64,000 nucleotides of DNA from an uncultured Opitutia bacterium (GTDB taxonomy: Bacteria > Verrucomicrobiota > Verrucomicrobiia > Opitutales > Opitutaceae), in assembly GCA_903896015.1 (NCBI GenBank), contig CAITWF010000030.1:1-64000 (forward strand), written 5' to 3'. Below the pieces are notes generated by a model that saw nothing but the letters and a program-made list of their open reading frames with translations, was not told where the DNA came from and ran no database searches. Each line of letters starts with the position of its first letter. Positions within the stretch are counted from its first letter, which is position 1. The position numbers and the translations under genes are program-made. Positions 16,196 through 25,434 of the stretch are shown piece by piece.

Positions 16196-16807
16196 ATGAA
16201 ACCCAAAACTGATCCTCGGGTGGAGGCCTACATCGTGGAAGCGGCGGAATTCGCGCAACCGATCCTGCGCCACTTGCGGAGGCTGGTGCATGAGGCGTGC
16301 CCCGCGGTGGAGGAGACGATCAAGTGGAATCATGCCAGCTTCGTGCTGAATGGGAAAATCCTGTGCATGGCGGGGACGTTTAAGGCGCATTGCACGTTTG
16401 GTTTCTGGCACAAGGACGTGCAGCGACTTGTCGAGCGCGAACTCGGGAAGTCCGCCGAAGCGGGCGGCATGTTGGGCCGGATCACGAAAATCGCCGACCT
16501 GCCGGACGACGCCACGATGCGGCGCTACGTCACGTTGGCGGCGTCGCTGGTGGATTCCGGTGCGCCCGCGCGACCGCCGAGCAAGCCGAAGCCCGTGCTG
16601 CCGGTGCCCGCAGATCTCGCGGCAGCGTTGAAAAAGAACGCGAAGGCGGCGAAGGCGTTCGCGGATTTTCCTCCCAGCCACCGGCGGGAATACATCGTGT
16701 GGATCACAGAGGCGAAACGTGAGGCAACGCGGGCGTCGCGCCTTGCAACGGCTGTGGCGTGGATCGCCGCGGGGAAGCAGCGGAACTGGAAATATCAGAA
16801 TTGCTGA
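16196..16807 (+). CDS. YdeI-like / DUF1801-type protein
   Basis: A 203-residue cytoplasmic protein. The N-terminal half (KWNHASFVLNGKILCMAGTF, FGFWHKD) is the DUF1801 fold. The C-terminal half (LKKNAKAAKAFADFPPSHRR, EYIVWITEAK) is the YdeI/OmpD-associated helical segment. The family has no firmly established biochemical role; E. coli YdeI is linked to bacteriocin and stress resistance. The ATG has GGGA upstream. Its neighbours are decaying genes, so it appears monocistronic. Confidence 0.75.
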   Translation: MKPKTDPRVEAYIVEAAEFAQPILRHLRRLVHEACPAVEETIKWNHASFVLNGKILCMAGTFKAHCTFGFWHKDVQRLVERELGKSAEAGGMLGRITKIADLPDDATMRRYVTLAASLVDSGAPARPPSKPKPVLPVPADLAAALKKNAKAAKAFADFPPSHRREYIVWITEAKREATRASRLATAVAWIAAGKQRNWKYQNC

Positions 16808-16862
16808 GCGCGCGATTCGGGATTGGCGCGGACGGCGCGATCCGTTTGAGTGGCGGCTCCAG

Positions 16863-17368
16863 ATGAAGACGAAAACGTTCGGGATCGTCTTGTGTTTGCT
16901 TGTGTCTGTTTCCCACGCTCGCGCTGCGTACCTCGCCGCACTCAGGGCCGAGTTGGTTAAACCGAGGCGGAGTTTTTCGACTTCGCGCTCGCGCATGGCT
17001 TCAGCGAAGCGGTGCATGCCTCCATCGCGGATGACGGTTTTGTCGCACCCAGCCTGACGCTCGGTCGCGATGCGCAAGCGGAGCGAATGAAGTCGGAGCC
17101 GGCAAAATCGCCACGACGCGCCGAGGTGATACACTGGCGGCCGTTGCATGCCGAGATCGCCGCGGCGGCTGACTTGGGCTACACGTGGGGCATCGCGGAA
17201 TCAGCGCCGACGAACGATGGGCCGTTCAAACCCTACGGCGTCTATGTGACAATCTGGAAGAGGCAGGCCGACGGAAAATGGAAATTTGTCTCCGATGCGG
17301 CGACGATTCTCTCGGCTGATTGGCTCGAGGCGTTCGTGCGCGAACTTTTTCCGAACGCGGCGCGGTGA
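16863..17368 (+). pseudogene. secreted NTF2-like (DUF4440-type) protein, frameshifted
   Basis: The start encodes a clear signal peptide (MKTKTFGIVLCLLVSVSHARA), then AYLAALRAELVK. After the AAA at 16959-16961 the frame is lost. The -1-shifted frame continues sensibly as TEAEFFDFALAHGFSEAVHA, later GYTWGIAESAPTNDGPFKPY and GVYVTIWKRQADGKWKFVSD, the NTF2-like core ending at 17368. Restoring one A (GTT AAA ACC GAG) repairs the gene. In the broken frame the protein ends at 17057. It could be a sequencing error as easily as a real mutation. Confidence 0.65.
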
Positions 17369-17491
17369 CTCAGCTGGCGGGGTCGGCGAAAAAATGATGC
17401 AGGGTGGGGCCGCCAACTTGGCCGAAACGCTCTCCGGGCCGCTGCGTCTGGCCTGTGTCCCAGCGTCCGCTGCAATTCGTTGCCCCTCCCC

Positions 17492-20146
17492 ATGCTTTTT
17501 CGTTTCCGGCTCCCTGCCACGCTCATTCTCATCGCGCTGTCGTTTTGCTTAGACTCCCTGCCGGCCGTCGCGGCGCCGGAAGTCGGGCCGTTCTTCGAGC
17601 GGGACCAGCCTTTCTTTCAATCGCAGGTGCAGCTGACGCCGCCGCCCAAGGGCGAACTGGTGGGCGGCAACTTCGTCATTCGCGGCATCGTGCTGCCTTT
17701 GCCGTCGGGTCATGCGCTCGTCTTTGATCAGGAACTCATGCGCGTGGCGGGCCTGTGGAAAATGTCGGCTCCGGATAAGCCGGTCACGGCCATGACGATG
17801 GCGCAGATCTCGTATGTGAATCCGCGAAAAAAAGCGGGTGCCGAGCATCCGCTGCCGACCGGCCCTTTGCTGCTGACCACCGGGATGCATCCGGGCGTCA
17901 GCAGCGAACGCGACGCCCTTTTCGTCGATCCGCGCCCGTCGCGTTCCTATGGCGACGAGGGACGCGGCGCGTTGCCGGCGGACTTGGCGCGCTTCGATGG
18001 GATCGAACTCGCCGGTGCCACTGCAGTGTTGAACTACCACATCGGCGGCACCGCGGTGAAGGAGTGGCACGAGTCGCGCGACAACGCGGGCGAGATTCAG
18101 ATTCTCCGCCACCTCGAAATCGCGCCGCATGCGAAGCCGCTGCACTTCGCGCTCGGTGCGCCGGGCGCTGAAAACATGCGCCTCGCAGCAAATTCCGCCG
18201 CCGTGACGATCAACGAACTCAAGGGTGAATCGATCGCGGCGGTCGCAGCGTCGGCGCAGCCGCAGCGCGTGAGTTTCGCGATAATTTTCAATCCGGGTGC
18301 CCCTGAAACAACGATCGGCATGACGCCCACATTGCCCCAAAAATCCGGCGCGCTCCGCTGGCCGGGCACGGCGACCGCGCCGGCGCAACTGGCCACGCTC
18401 CAGCAAAACGGCCTCATCCTGGACAAGATTGCGACACCCGACGAAAACCCGTGGAAACGGCGCGTGCGCGTGGCCGACCTCGGGTTTCTCACCGACGATC
18501 GCGCCGCCGTGCTGGGCTACGATGGCGACGTGTGGATCGTCGACGGCTTCGCCGATTCCGCGCTCGCGAAGCTGACGTGGCGGCGATTCGCCTCGGGCTT
18601 GCACGAGCCGCTCGCGATCGCGGTGACAAACGGCGGCATCATTCAGGTTGCGACGAAAAACGGCGTCGTGCGGCTCTACGATCGCGACGGCGATGGCGAG
18701 GCGGATTGGTTTGAGAACTTCAACGACCAGTTGATCCAGAGCCAGACAACGCGGTCGTTTCCGCTCGGCATGGGCATCGGGCCCGACGGCTCGACCTATA
18801 TTTCGCAGGGTGGGATCGTCACGCGCAGCGGCCTTGTCTCCGGCGGCGAAGGCACCGCTCACACCGGCGGCATCCTGAAAATTTCACCCGATGGCCGCAC
18901 ATCGGAGTTGTTTGCCGCCGGGGCGCGCGAGCCGTTCGTCAACGTGCACCCGAAAACGGGCGTGGTCACCGCGACCGACCAGCAGGGCAACTACATCCCA
19001 TCGTCCGTGAGCTATCTGGTCCGTCAGGGCGACAACTTCGGCTTCGTGCAGGACAACCCGGTCAAGCTCACGCCGCCGCTCGCGTGGGTGCCCTACGATC
19101 AGGACAGTTCGTCCACGTCTGAGGCGTGGATTCTCGGTCAGGGGATGGGTCCGTGGGACGGTAAACTCGTCCACCTCTCGTATGGCACCGGCCGGATGTT
19201 CGTCATCTCGCCGGACCTTGATGCGCCCGTGCCACAGGCCGCCGTGATCCCACTCGATCTCAAGACGGACCTGCCGCTGCTGCATGCGACGATGAACCTG
19301 CGCGGCGATGCGCTTTATCTCGTGGGCTTTCAGATCTGGGGCACGCGGACGACCACGAACTGGGCGTTGGGCCGCCTGCGTCGCGGCGAAGCGCCGGTCT
19401 TGACCGCGATTGCCGCTCGCTCCTTGGCGGATGGCGTCATTCTGGAATTCGCCACGCCGCTCGATCCGGCGTCGATCGCGCCGGAGAAAGTCGCGGTGCG
19501 CGCCTGGAACTACAAACGCAGCTCCGCCTACGGCAGCGGTCGCTACGCGCTCGACGGCGCGCCTGGCACGACGCCGTGGGGCGTCGCTCAGACGGTGCTC
19601 TCGACGGACAAGAAATCGGTTTTCGTGCATCTGCCGAAGCTGCCGGCCGTCGCGCAGCTTGAGGTGCGGCATGATTTCAAACTCGTCGATGGCACCGCGG
19701 CGCGCGGCGTCGCTTACTTCACGATCCACCAGCAGCGTCCGCTGGATCTGGTCGCAGCTGGATTTCGAAATGTCGATCTCACCAAGGCCGCGGCGGTCGC
19801 GGTGAAGGAAAAGGAGGAGCCCGCCTCGATCGCACAGGGTAAGGCACTCTCGGAAAGCCTCGGCTGCATCGCGTGTCATTCGAGCGACGGCACCACTGAG
19901 GGCAAAGTCGGCCCGACCTGGCGCCGGATGTTCGGCACTAAGCGCACCTTCGTCGACGGCACGAGCGACATCGCCGACGATATCTACATCCGCGAAAAAA
20001 TTCTCGATCCGCAGCAGAAGAAAATGAAAGCCGGTCAGATCGAGATGCCGACCTACCGCGGCGTCCTCGGTGAACAGCAGATCGAATCGCTGGTGCTTTA
20101 CATTAGGAGCCTGTCGGGCCGGCAGGTGCCACGGGACGGGGAATAG
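17492..20146 (+). CDS. secreted DUF6797 / beta-propeller protein with C-terminal cytochrome c domain
   Basis: An 884-residue exported protein. A signal peptide (MLFRFRLPATLILIALSFCL) is followed by a DUF6797-type N-terminal region, a propeller resembling soluble glucose/sorbosone dehydrogenases (DRDGDGEADWFENF, LGMGIGPDGSTYISQGG), a beta-sandwich, and a c-type cytochrome with the haem site CIACH (around residue 791) and a distal Met in KAGQIEMPTYRG. It belongs to a class abundant in Planctomycetota/Verrucomicrobiota and probably transfers electrons in the periplasm during sugar or alcohol oxidation; the substrate is unknown. The ATG at 17492 was preferred to an in-frame TTG at 17480. Single gene, ended by a strong inverted repeat. 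Confidence 0.85.
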   Translation: MLFRFRLPATLILIALSFCLDSLPAVAAPEVGPFFERDQPFFQSQVQLTPPPKGELVGGNFVIRGIVLPLPSGHALVFDQELMRVAGLWKMSAPDKPVTAMTMAQISYVNPRKKAGAEHPLPTGPLLLTTGMHPGVSSERDALFVDPRPSRSYGDEGRGALPADLARFDGIELAGATAVLNYHIGGTAVKEWHESRDNAGEIQILRHLEIAPHAKPLHFALGAPGAENMRLAANSAAVTINELKGESIAAVAASAQPQRVSFAIIFNPGAPETTIGMTPTLPQKSGALRWPGTATAPAQLATLQQNGLILDKIATPDENPWKRRVRVADLGFLTDDRAAVLGYDGDVWIVDGFADSALAKLTWRRFASGLHEPLAIAVTNGGIIQVATKNGVVRLYDRDGDGEADWFENFNDQLIQSQTTRSFPLGMGIGPDGSTYISQGGIVTRSGLVSGGEGTAHTGGILKISPDGRTSELFAAGAREPFVNVHPKTGVVTATDQQGNYIPSSVSYLVRQGDNFGFVQDNPVKLTPPLAWVPYDQDSSSTSEAWILGQGMGPWDGKLVHLSYGTGRMFVISPDLDAPVPQAAVIPLDLKTDLPLLHATMNLRGDALYLVGFQIWGTRTTTNWALGRLRRGEAPVLTAIAARSLADGVILEFATPLDPASIAPEKVAVRAWNYKRSSAYGSGRYALDGAPGTTPWGVAQTVLSTDKKSVFVHLPKLPAVAQLEVRHDFKLVDGTAARGVAYFTIHQQRPLDLVAAGFRNVDLTKAAAVAVKEKEEPASIAQGKALSESLGCIACHSSDGTTEGKVGPTWRRMFGTKRTFVDGTSDIADDIYIREKILDPQQKKMKAGQIEMPTYRGVLGEQQIESLVLYIRSLSGRQVPRDGE

Positions 20147-20176
20147 TCGGCTGGTGACAGTCGGGGTCGATCGAAC

Positions 20177-20207
20177 TGTAGGGCGTCTGCAAGACAGACG
20201 CCCTACA
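20177..20207. terminator. perfect 13-bp inverted repeat between convergent genes
   Basis: TGTAGGGCGTCTG, loop CAAGA, CAGACGCCCTACA. It lies between the convergent DUF6797 gene and htpG and can stop transcription from both sides, although neither side has a T tract. The stem is longer and more GC-rich than most terminators, and may be a genome-wide REP-like repeat. Confidence 0.55.
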
Positions 20208-20229
20208 AGTCAAAACCCGTGTTGGACGC

Positions 20230-22071
20230 TCAGACGCTCTCCAGCAGCTTGTTCAAGCGCGCGACCATGGCTGTCGCATCGTCGAGCAGGCCGGCGCTGA
20301 TGAGGGCGTTGTCGAGAAGTTGCTCCGTGACGAGCTTGGCTTTCTCGGGTGACGAGGTGTGCAATTCGAAGAGGCGCTTGATGACGGCGTGGCGCGGATT
20401 GATTTCAAGATTCACGCGAAGCGGCGTCTCGGTGCCGTCCTTGTTCATGGCCTTCATCATGCGGCGCATGTGGGGCGACATGAACTTGTCGGCGTTGAGC
20501 GCGAGCACGGGTGAATCCACCAGGCGATCGCTGGCTTTCACTTCGGCGACGCGGGCGTCGAGGGTTTCCTTCATCCACTTCGTGAGCGTGGCGACGTCGG
20601 CGTCGCTGAGTGCGCCCTCGGGTTTCGGAATGTCGGAGAGTTTGACGTCGGCGTGATCGGCAGCGGTGAGCTTTTTGCCGTCGAACTCGCGGACGTTATT
20701 CATCACGTATTCGTCGACCGCTTCGTAGCAGAAGAGCACCTCGAGGTTGCGGGCCTTGAAGGCCTCCAAGTAAGGGCCGCTCTCGATCGCGGCGCGGTTC
20801 GGGCCGACGAGGTAATAGATTTCTTTCGCGTCGCCAGTCATGCGCGAGGCGTAGTCGGCGAGCGAAGTGGTCTTACCCTTCTCGGTGAGCGAAGACTCGA
20901 AACGGAGGAGCTTCACGATTTGATCCTTGTGCGTGAAATCCATCGCGGCGCCCTCCTTCAGGAAAATGCCGAACTCGGTGTAGAACTCCGCGTAGGCTTC
21001 GGCGTGGTTCTTCGCCTCGTCTTCGAGGAATTTCAGGAAGCGTTTAGTGATGACCTTGTTCAGCTTCTCGATCAGCGCCTTGTCCTGCATGGTCTCGCGC
21101 GAGATGTTGAGCGGCAGGTCTTCGCTATCGACGACGCCCTTCAGGAATCGGAGCCACTCGGGGAGGAGGTTCTTCGGCTTCGCATCGATCATTACCTTGC
21201 GGCAGTAGAGCGCGACGGACGGCTCGAGCCGGGAAAACCCGAGTTTCTCGGTATTATCCTTGGGCACGAAGAGCAGCGCGTTGATCGAGAGCGGGGCATC
21301 GGCGCTGAAGTGGAGGCGCAGGCGCGGCTCGTCGAAGGCGTGGGCCTGGAACTTGTAGAACGCGTTGTATTCTTCGTCTTTGATTTCGTTCTTGTTGCGG
21401 AGCCAGAGCGCCTGGATGGCGTTGACGTGCTTTCCGTTGAGATTGATCGGGAACGAGACGAACGCGCTGTAGCGCTCGAGGATTTCCTTCACCTTCCAGT
21501 CCTGCGCGAAATCGGCGCAGTCATCCTTCAATTCGATGACGATCTTGGAGCCGCGGCGCTGGCCCTCGCTTTCCTCGATTTCGTAGCTGCCGGAGCCGGT
21601 GCTCGTCCAGACGTGGCCGGGCTCGCTGGCGCGCCACGAGTGCGAGTAGACCTTCACGGATTTAGCGACCATGAAGGCCGAGTAGAAACCGACGCCAAAC
21701 TGGCCGATGAGGTTAGTGTTTTTCTGGTCGCCCTCAGCGAGGGACTTCAAGAATGCTTTCGAGCCCGAGTGGGCGATGGTGCCGAGGTTTTCGACGAGCT
21801 CGGCGCGCGTCATGCCAATGCCAAAGTCCTGGATGGTGATCGTCTTGGCCTTGTCGTCGGTGGTGACGTTGATTTCGAGGGTGAGCGTATCGTCGAAGAT
21901 GTCCTTTTCGGTGAGCTGCGTATGGCGGAGTTTCTCCAGGGCGTCGGAGGCGTTGGACACCAACTCGCGGATGAAAATTTCTTTTTCCGTGTAGAGCGAG
22001 TGGGTGACGATATCGAGGAGCTGGCTGATCTCGGCTTGGAACTCGAATTTTTGCGGCGTGGCGGTGGACAT
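20230..22071 (-). CDS. htpG: molecular chaperone HtpG (Hsp90)
   Basis: A 613-residue cytoplasmic ATP-dependent chaperone, the normal HtpG length. The GHKL ATPase domain shows IRELVSNASDALEKLR (catalytic Glu and Mg-binding Asn), QDFGIGMTRAELVENLGTIA and IGQFGVGFYSAFMVA. The middle domain has the catalytic-loop Arg region LPLNISRETMQ, and the C-terminal dimerisation domain includes LNADKFMSPHMRRMMKAMN. The ATG at 22071 precedes the standard opening FEFQAEISQLLDIVTHSLYT. It stands alone, with a terminator upstream for the preceding gene. Confidence 0.97.
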   Translation of the reverse strand: MSTATPQKFEFQAEISQLLDIVTHSLYTEKEIFIRELVSNASDALEKLRHTQLTEKDIFDDTLTLEINVTTDDKAKTITIQDFGIGMTRAELVENLGTIAHSGSKAFLKSLAEGDQKNTNLIGQFGVGFYSAFMVAKSVKVYSHSWRASEPGHVWTSTGSGSYEIEESEGQRRGSKIVIELKDDCADFAQDWKVKEILERYSAFVSFPINLNGKHVNAIQALWLRNKNEIKDEEYNAFYKFQAHAFDEPRLRLHFSADAPLSINALLFVPKDNTEKLGFSRLEPSVALYCRKVMIDAKPKNLLPEWLRFLKGVVDSEDLPLNISRETMQDKALIEKLNKVITKRFLKFLEDEAKNHAEAYAEFYTEFGIFLKEGAAMDFTHKDQIVKLLRFESSLTEKGKTTSLADYASRMTGDAKEIYYLVGPNRAAIESGPYLEAFKARNLEVLFCYEAVDEYVMNNVREFDGKKLTAADHADVKLSDIPKPEGALSDADVATLTKWMKETLDARVAEVKASDRLVDSPVLALNADKFMSPHMRRMMKAMNKDGTETPLRVNLEINPRHAVIKRLFELHTSSPEKAKLVTEQLLDNALISAGLLDDATAMVARLNKLLESV

Positions 22072-22126
22072 GGAGGTTTTTAGTAGAGTTGTGACAGGTG
22101 ACAGTGGAAAGGCCCGAATAGCAAAA

Positions 22127-22149
22127 GAGCCCGCTAGTTTAGCGGGCTC
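22127..22149 (-). terminator. intrinsic terminator of the GH106 gene
   Basis: Minus-strand RNA forms a perfect 10-bp stem GAGCCCGCTA/TAGCGGGCTC with a 3-nt loop, immediately followed by TTTT. It lies 30 bp past the rhamnosidase stop and before htpG. Confidence 0.8.
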
Positions 22150-22177
22150 CGGAAAAAATCAAGCGGGAGATAAGCGC

Positions 22178-24793
22178 CTACAACTTCGACGGGTCAATCG
22201 TCCGCAGCGGCGTCAGGGTCACGGGGCTGAGCAGGCCGCTGGGTTGCAACGGCCACTTGGAGCCGTCGAAATTCTGGTAGAAAATGTTCACGAAATTGAT
22301 TTCATGGAACTTCTTCCACTCGACTTTCCGGATTTCGAGATCGCGGATGCGGTTGGCGGCGAGGTTGGTGACTTCGAGCGCGATCTTGTTTTTACCGGGC
22401 GCAAGGAGCGCGCCGATTTTCGCGCGCATCGGGAGCGACCAGATCAAATCGGCCTCCCGGCCGTTGACGAAGACCCGGGCGGTTTCGCGGACGTCGCCGA
22501 CATCGAGCAGCCAGTCGTCAGCCTTCGCGTTGGCGGGCAGCGTGAACTCCGTCTCATAGCGTGCGGTGCCGCTGAAGCGTTCCCATTCGCCGCCCTGAGT
22601 GGTCCAAGAGGTGAGGGCTTTGGTCGAAAACGCCTGCGGCAACTCCGGTCCACCCCGTGTCGCGGTGACGCGCCAGTCGCCATCAAGGGCGATCGGGCCA
22701 CCGGCCTTTTCGACGTAGCGCGAGGGCGTTCCGTTCGCGGGGCGCAGATCGAGCGTTTTGATGAAGATCGATTCGCCGGGCTCGATTTGTACGTAGATCT
22801 CGGCGGCACCTTCACGCTGGCGCACGGCAGCCACACCGGCGGCACCGCGGCGCGGTTCCATCTGCGCGGCGGCGCTCGCTGGACGGGCAAGCCGCATCCA
22901 GCCCTCGACGGGCTGGCCCGTTTGGTTGACGATGAAGTAGATGTAGCCGTCGGTGGTCCGGCGGCGGATCGACCTCAGCCCGAAACCGGCGAGCGGTTCG
23001 CGAGAGACGCTCGCGGTCGCGAGTAACGCGGGCAACGCGCTGCCGATTACGACCCGTCCATTGCCGATTTTCGCGGTGCGCAGGCCCGTCGCATCCGCCG
23101 TCGAAAAGGAAAGTTTATCGGCGGTGGCTTTGAGTTGGGCGCGGCGATAGGCGAGTTTGTTCAGGCCGGGAACGTCGGCGGGCAGCGCGTCTTGAAATAG
23201 CACCGTCGCGCCGTCGCTCGCGAGGGCGAGAAACCGCTGGAATGTCTCGACCTGCATGTGCTCCGTTTTCGGCACAAGGATCGTGCGGTAAAGTCCGCCG
23301 GGCACTCGGAGGTTGCCGTGATCCACTTTCGCATCGACCAGTATCGCGTCAGAAATCAGGTCGTAGGAGTAACCTTTGGCCGGCAGTTCGATCATGAGTT
23401 TGCCGGTGGCCGAGGCCTCAAGCCAGCTCGCGTGGACCGTGAGTTGAATCTGCAGGCCTTCGGAGTTGTGCCAGAGATCGTCGGCGGGCCAGAATACGAG
23501 GAGATCGTTGTCGGGCTTGCCGGACTGGAGCAGCGACTGGGCGCGACCGATGTAGGCGTTGAGGCCGTCGCCGAAATCGCGCCAAAGGGGATTGCGGGTG
23601 TTGAATTGCGTAGAGGCGTAGAACAGCCAGCCGGGCCAGGGCGCGTCCTCGGGCGAGTAGGCGTCGCCGTGATAGAAGACGTGGTTGATGCCGGCGAGAA
23701 ACAGTTCATCGAGTTCGGGCTTCATCTCGGAGGGCGACTCGTGGAAATGTTCGCGCATCCACGTGAACGTCTCTGAAGATGCGTAGGGTTTGCCCGTCAC
23801 GTGCGCCGCCGACGAGGCGAAGTGATGTATGATCGGCGGATGGCCGGGCCGGCCGATCTCGGCAGGATCGCGGCGAAAGCCGGGAATCGGAAACGCGATC
23901 GAGCCGAAGATTTCCGTCTCGGGGATGTCGGCCGCCGCATAAAGATCGAGGAGATTGCCGGGAGAGCCGTGCGCCTGTTCGCGCGCGGTGTCGCCACGCG
24001 AGTGGGCCCATGCGACCCAGGCGTGGACGTAATCGAGGTGGAGCGTGCTGAGTGTCGTGCGGTAGTCAGCCTTTACGCGCGCGACGGTGTCGGGATCGCC
24101 CTTGCCGCTGAGTTCGGTGGTGTGATCGAGGATGCTGTAGCCGTGGAGTGCCTGAAATTTTTCGGGGACTTCCGTGGCCCAGTTCGCGGTGTATTCGAAC
24201 GAATCGTGAAACTGCGAGTTGATCGTGCCGGCGGGGAGCGCAGCGAGAGCTTTTGTGAAGGGCTCGACGTAGCGCTTCATCGCGGCGGCGGAGTAGGGGT
24301 TGAGGACGAAGCCTTCGCCTCCGGGCGCGGAGCGCTTTACCTTGAAGCCGCTGGGCCGCGGCGCGAGTTTGCCGTCTTTGTCGAACGCGACGCGGAATTC
24401 GACATCCTGCGGCCCAACCCACGGGCCACCGAACGGCCAGCCGGTGCCGGTCGCCATGTCGACGCCGAGACCCAGGCGCTTTGCCTCTGCGCCGACGTGC
24501 GCGAGCATCTCTATGTATTTTGGGGAGAGAAACGGGATGAAGCGCTCCTCGTAACCCTTCGCGCCGTAGATCGGCGTGATCTCGACTCCGCCGAAACCCG
24601 CGGCGGAGATGGCCTCTAGTTCGCGAGTGAGATTGGGTTTGTCGACCGCGCTGCCGAGCCACCACCAGCGGGCCCACGGTTTGTTTTCCTTCGTGAGCGT
24701 CGGCCAGGTGAGGTCTGTGGAGTCGGCGGCGCGCAAGACGGGCGCCAACAAGCTGGCAAGGATCAGGGCAAAAGCGAAGCGGGGGGGGCGCAT
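22178..24793 (-). CDS. GH106-type alpha-L-rhamnosidase
   Basis: An 871-residue secreted glycoside hydrolase. A signal peptide ends at about LRAADS. The catalytic (beta/alpha)8 region opens with the GH106 signature WARWWWLGSAVDKPNLTREL and GFGGVEITPIYG, continues with MATGTGWPFGGPWVG, and the later segments with FHDSFEYTANWATEVPEKFQ and HFASSAAHVTGKPYASSETF belong to the same family. The C-terminus is a beta-sandwich with a galactose-binding-like FLLDVGDVRETARVFVNGRE pattern. It releases terminal L-rhamnose from pectic or glycosidic substrates, in line with the PL10 and GH78 genes 20 kb away. Single gene with its own terminator. Confidence 0.85.
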   Translation of the reverse strand: MRPPRFAFALILASLLAPVLRAADSTDLTWPTLTKENKPWARWWWLGSAVDKPNLTRELEAISAAGFGGVEITPIYGAKGYEERFIPFLSPKYIEMLAHVGAEAKRLGLGVDMATGTGWPFGGPWVGPQDVEFRVAFDKDGKLAPRPSGFKVKRSAPGGEGFVLNPYSAAAMKRYVEPFTKALAALPAGTINSQFHDSFEYTANWATEVPEKFQALHGYSILDHTTELSGKGDPDTVARVKADYRTTLSTLHLDYVHAWVAWAHSRGDTAREQAHGSPGNLLDLYAAADIPETEIFGSIAFPIPGFRRDPAEIGRPGHPPIIHHFASSAAHVTGKPYASSETFTWMREHFHESPSEMKPELDELFLAGINHVFYHGDAYSPEDAPWPGWLFYASTQFNTRNPLWRDFGDGLNAYIGRAQSLLQSGKPDNDLLVFWPADDLWHNSEGLQIQLTVHASWLEASATGKLMIELPAKGYSYDLISDAILVDAKVDHGNLRVPGGLYRTILVPKTEHMQVETFQRFLALASDGATVLFQDALPADVPGLNKLAYRRAQLKATADKLSFSTADATGLRTAKIGNGRVVIGSALPALLATASVSREPLAGFGLRSIRRRTTDGYIYFIVNQTGQPVEGWMRLARPASAAAQMEPRRGAAGVAAVRQREGAAEIYVQIEPGESIFIKTLDLRPANGTPSRYVEKAGGPIALDGDWRVTATRGGPELPQAFSTKALTSWTTQGGEWERFSGTARYETEFTLPANAKADDWLLDVGDVRETARVFVNGREADLIWSLPMRAKIGALLAPGKNKIALEVTNLAANRIRDLEIRKVEWKKFHEINFVNIFYQNFDGSKWPLQPSGLLSPVTLTPLRTIDPSKL

Positions 24794-24892
24794 GAGTTCG
24801 TTGTGCTATGCCCCGTTGCGCCGGGCCGCAACGTTTCGCTGTCTCGGACAGTCACGAAAAATCTTCGCGCCTCTTTGCCGATCCGCACAGCC

Positions 24893-24920
24893 ACCATGCC
24901 GCAATCACCATGCCGCAATC
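24893..24920. repeat. 14-bp tandem duplication at the end of the DUF6640-like gene
   Basis: The unit ACCATGCCGCAATC occurs at 24893-24906 and 24907-24920, followed by a partial third copy. It lies across the stop codon of the decayed membrane-protein gene, so it may be a slippage event that altered its C-terminus. Confidence 0.6.
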
Positions 24921-25370
24921 ACCATGGCGACAAAAACTCCGGCCACGACGAGGTTCGGATAGACGATTGCGCCAAACCAGTGAGGCTCGTGGCCGGGTTC
25001 ACCGGCCCAAAGCGACGAGTCGGGGACGAGAGAGTTGACGTAGAATAGCGTCGTCCAAAACGATAGGGCGAGCAGCGAGGCCGCCTTCACGGCGACGAGG
25101 GGTTCGGGCGAGCGGCGCCAGAGGAGCCATAGCGCGGTGGCGGTCATCCCCGCAAGGGTGAAGAGCAGCAAACCACCGTGGAACCGTGCGTGCGGATGCC
25201 ACGCCGGGCTCAGTAGGTGATTGAACGGGCTTGTCCAACAAACGTCCTGTGTTGCGCTACGGCGACACAGAACCCTCTGGGTTGGGCTGCCAATCCAAAA
25301 TGAACGACGAGATCGTGCCAATGACGAGCACCACGGTTAGCAGCCATTTGCCGACGAGAAAGCGATTCAT
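24905..25370 (-). pseudogene. DUF6640-like membrane protein, disrupted by a 61-bp insert
   Basis: From an ATG at 25370 the minus strand encodes a membrane helix (MNRFLVGKWLLTVVLVIGTI) then SSFILDWQP. A stop follows within an insert. In the next frame the protein resumes as NHLLSPAWHPHARFHGGLLL, with three more helices, and ends ...FVAMVIAAW. The DW-x-x-NHL-x-x-P-x-W-x-PHARFH pattern is that of DUF6640 integral membrane proteins. Removing 61 bases restores DWQPNHLLSPAWHPH in one frame. The family function is unknown. Confidence 0.7.
25223..25283. repeat. 61-bp palindrome-rich inserted repeat (REP/MITE-like)
   Basis: The insert that breaks the DUF6640-like gene contains three consecutive inverted repeats: AACCC-AGA-GGGTT, CTGTGTCGC paired with GCAACACAG across a short loop with one mismatch, and TTGT-TGG-ACAA. 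Its length is not a multiple of three, which exactly accounts for the frame change. It has no coding capacity. Being a defined insertion with secondary structure, it is likely a mobile or mobilised small repeat. Confidence 0.6.
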
Positions 25371-25434
25371 GCCGCCAAGTATAGCGGCGCGCCCGTCGCT
25401 CGACTACTCGCGTTCCCCCCTTTATTCATCAGCC

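Noticed and set aside
16037-17149. Long minus-strand open frame (370 codons) opposite the YdeI-like gene
   Set aside because: It is Arg/His-rich, without domains, and lies antisense to a recognised gene; GC-rich shadow.
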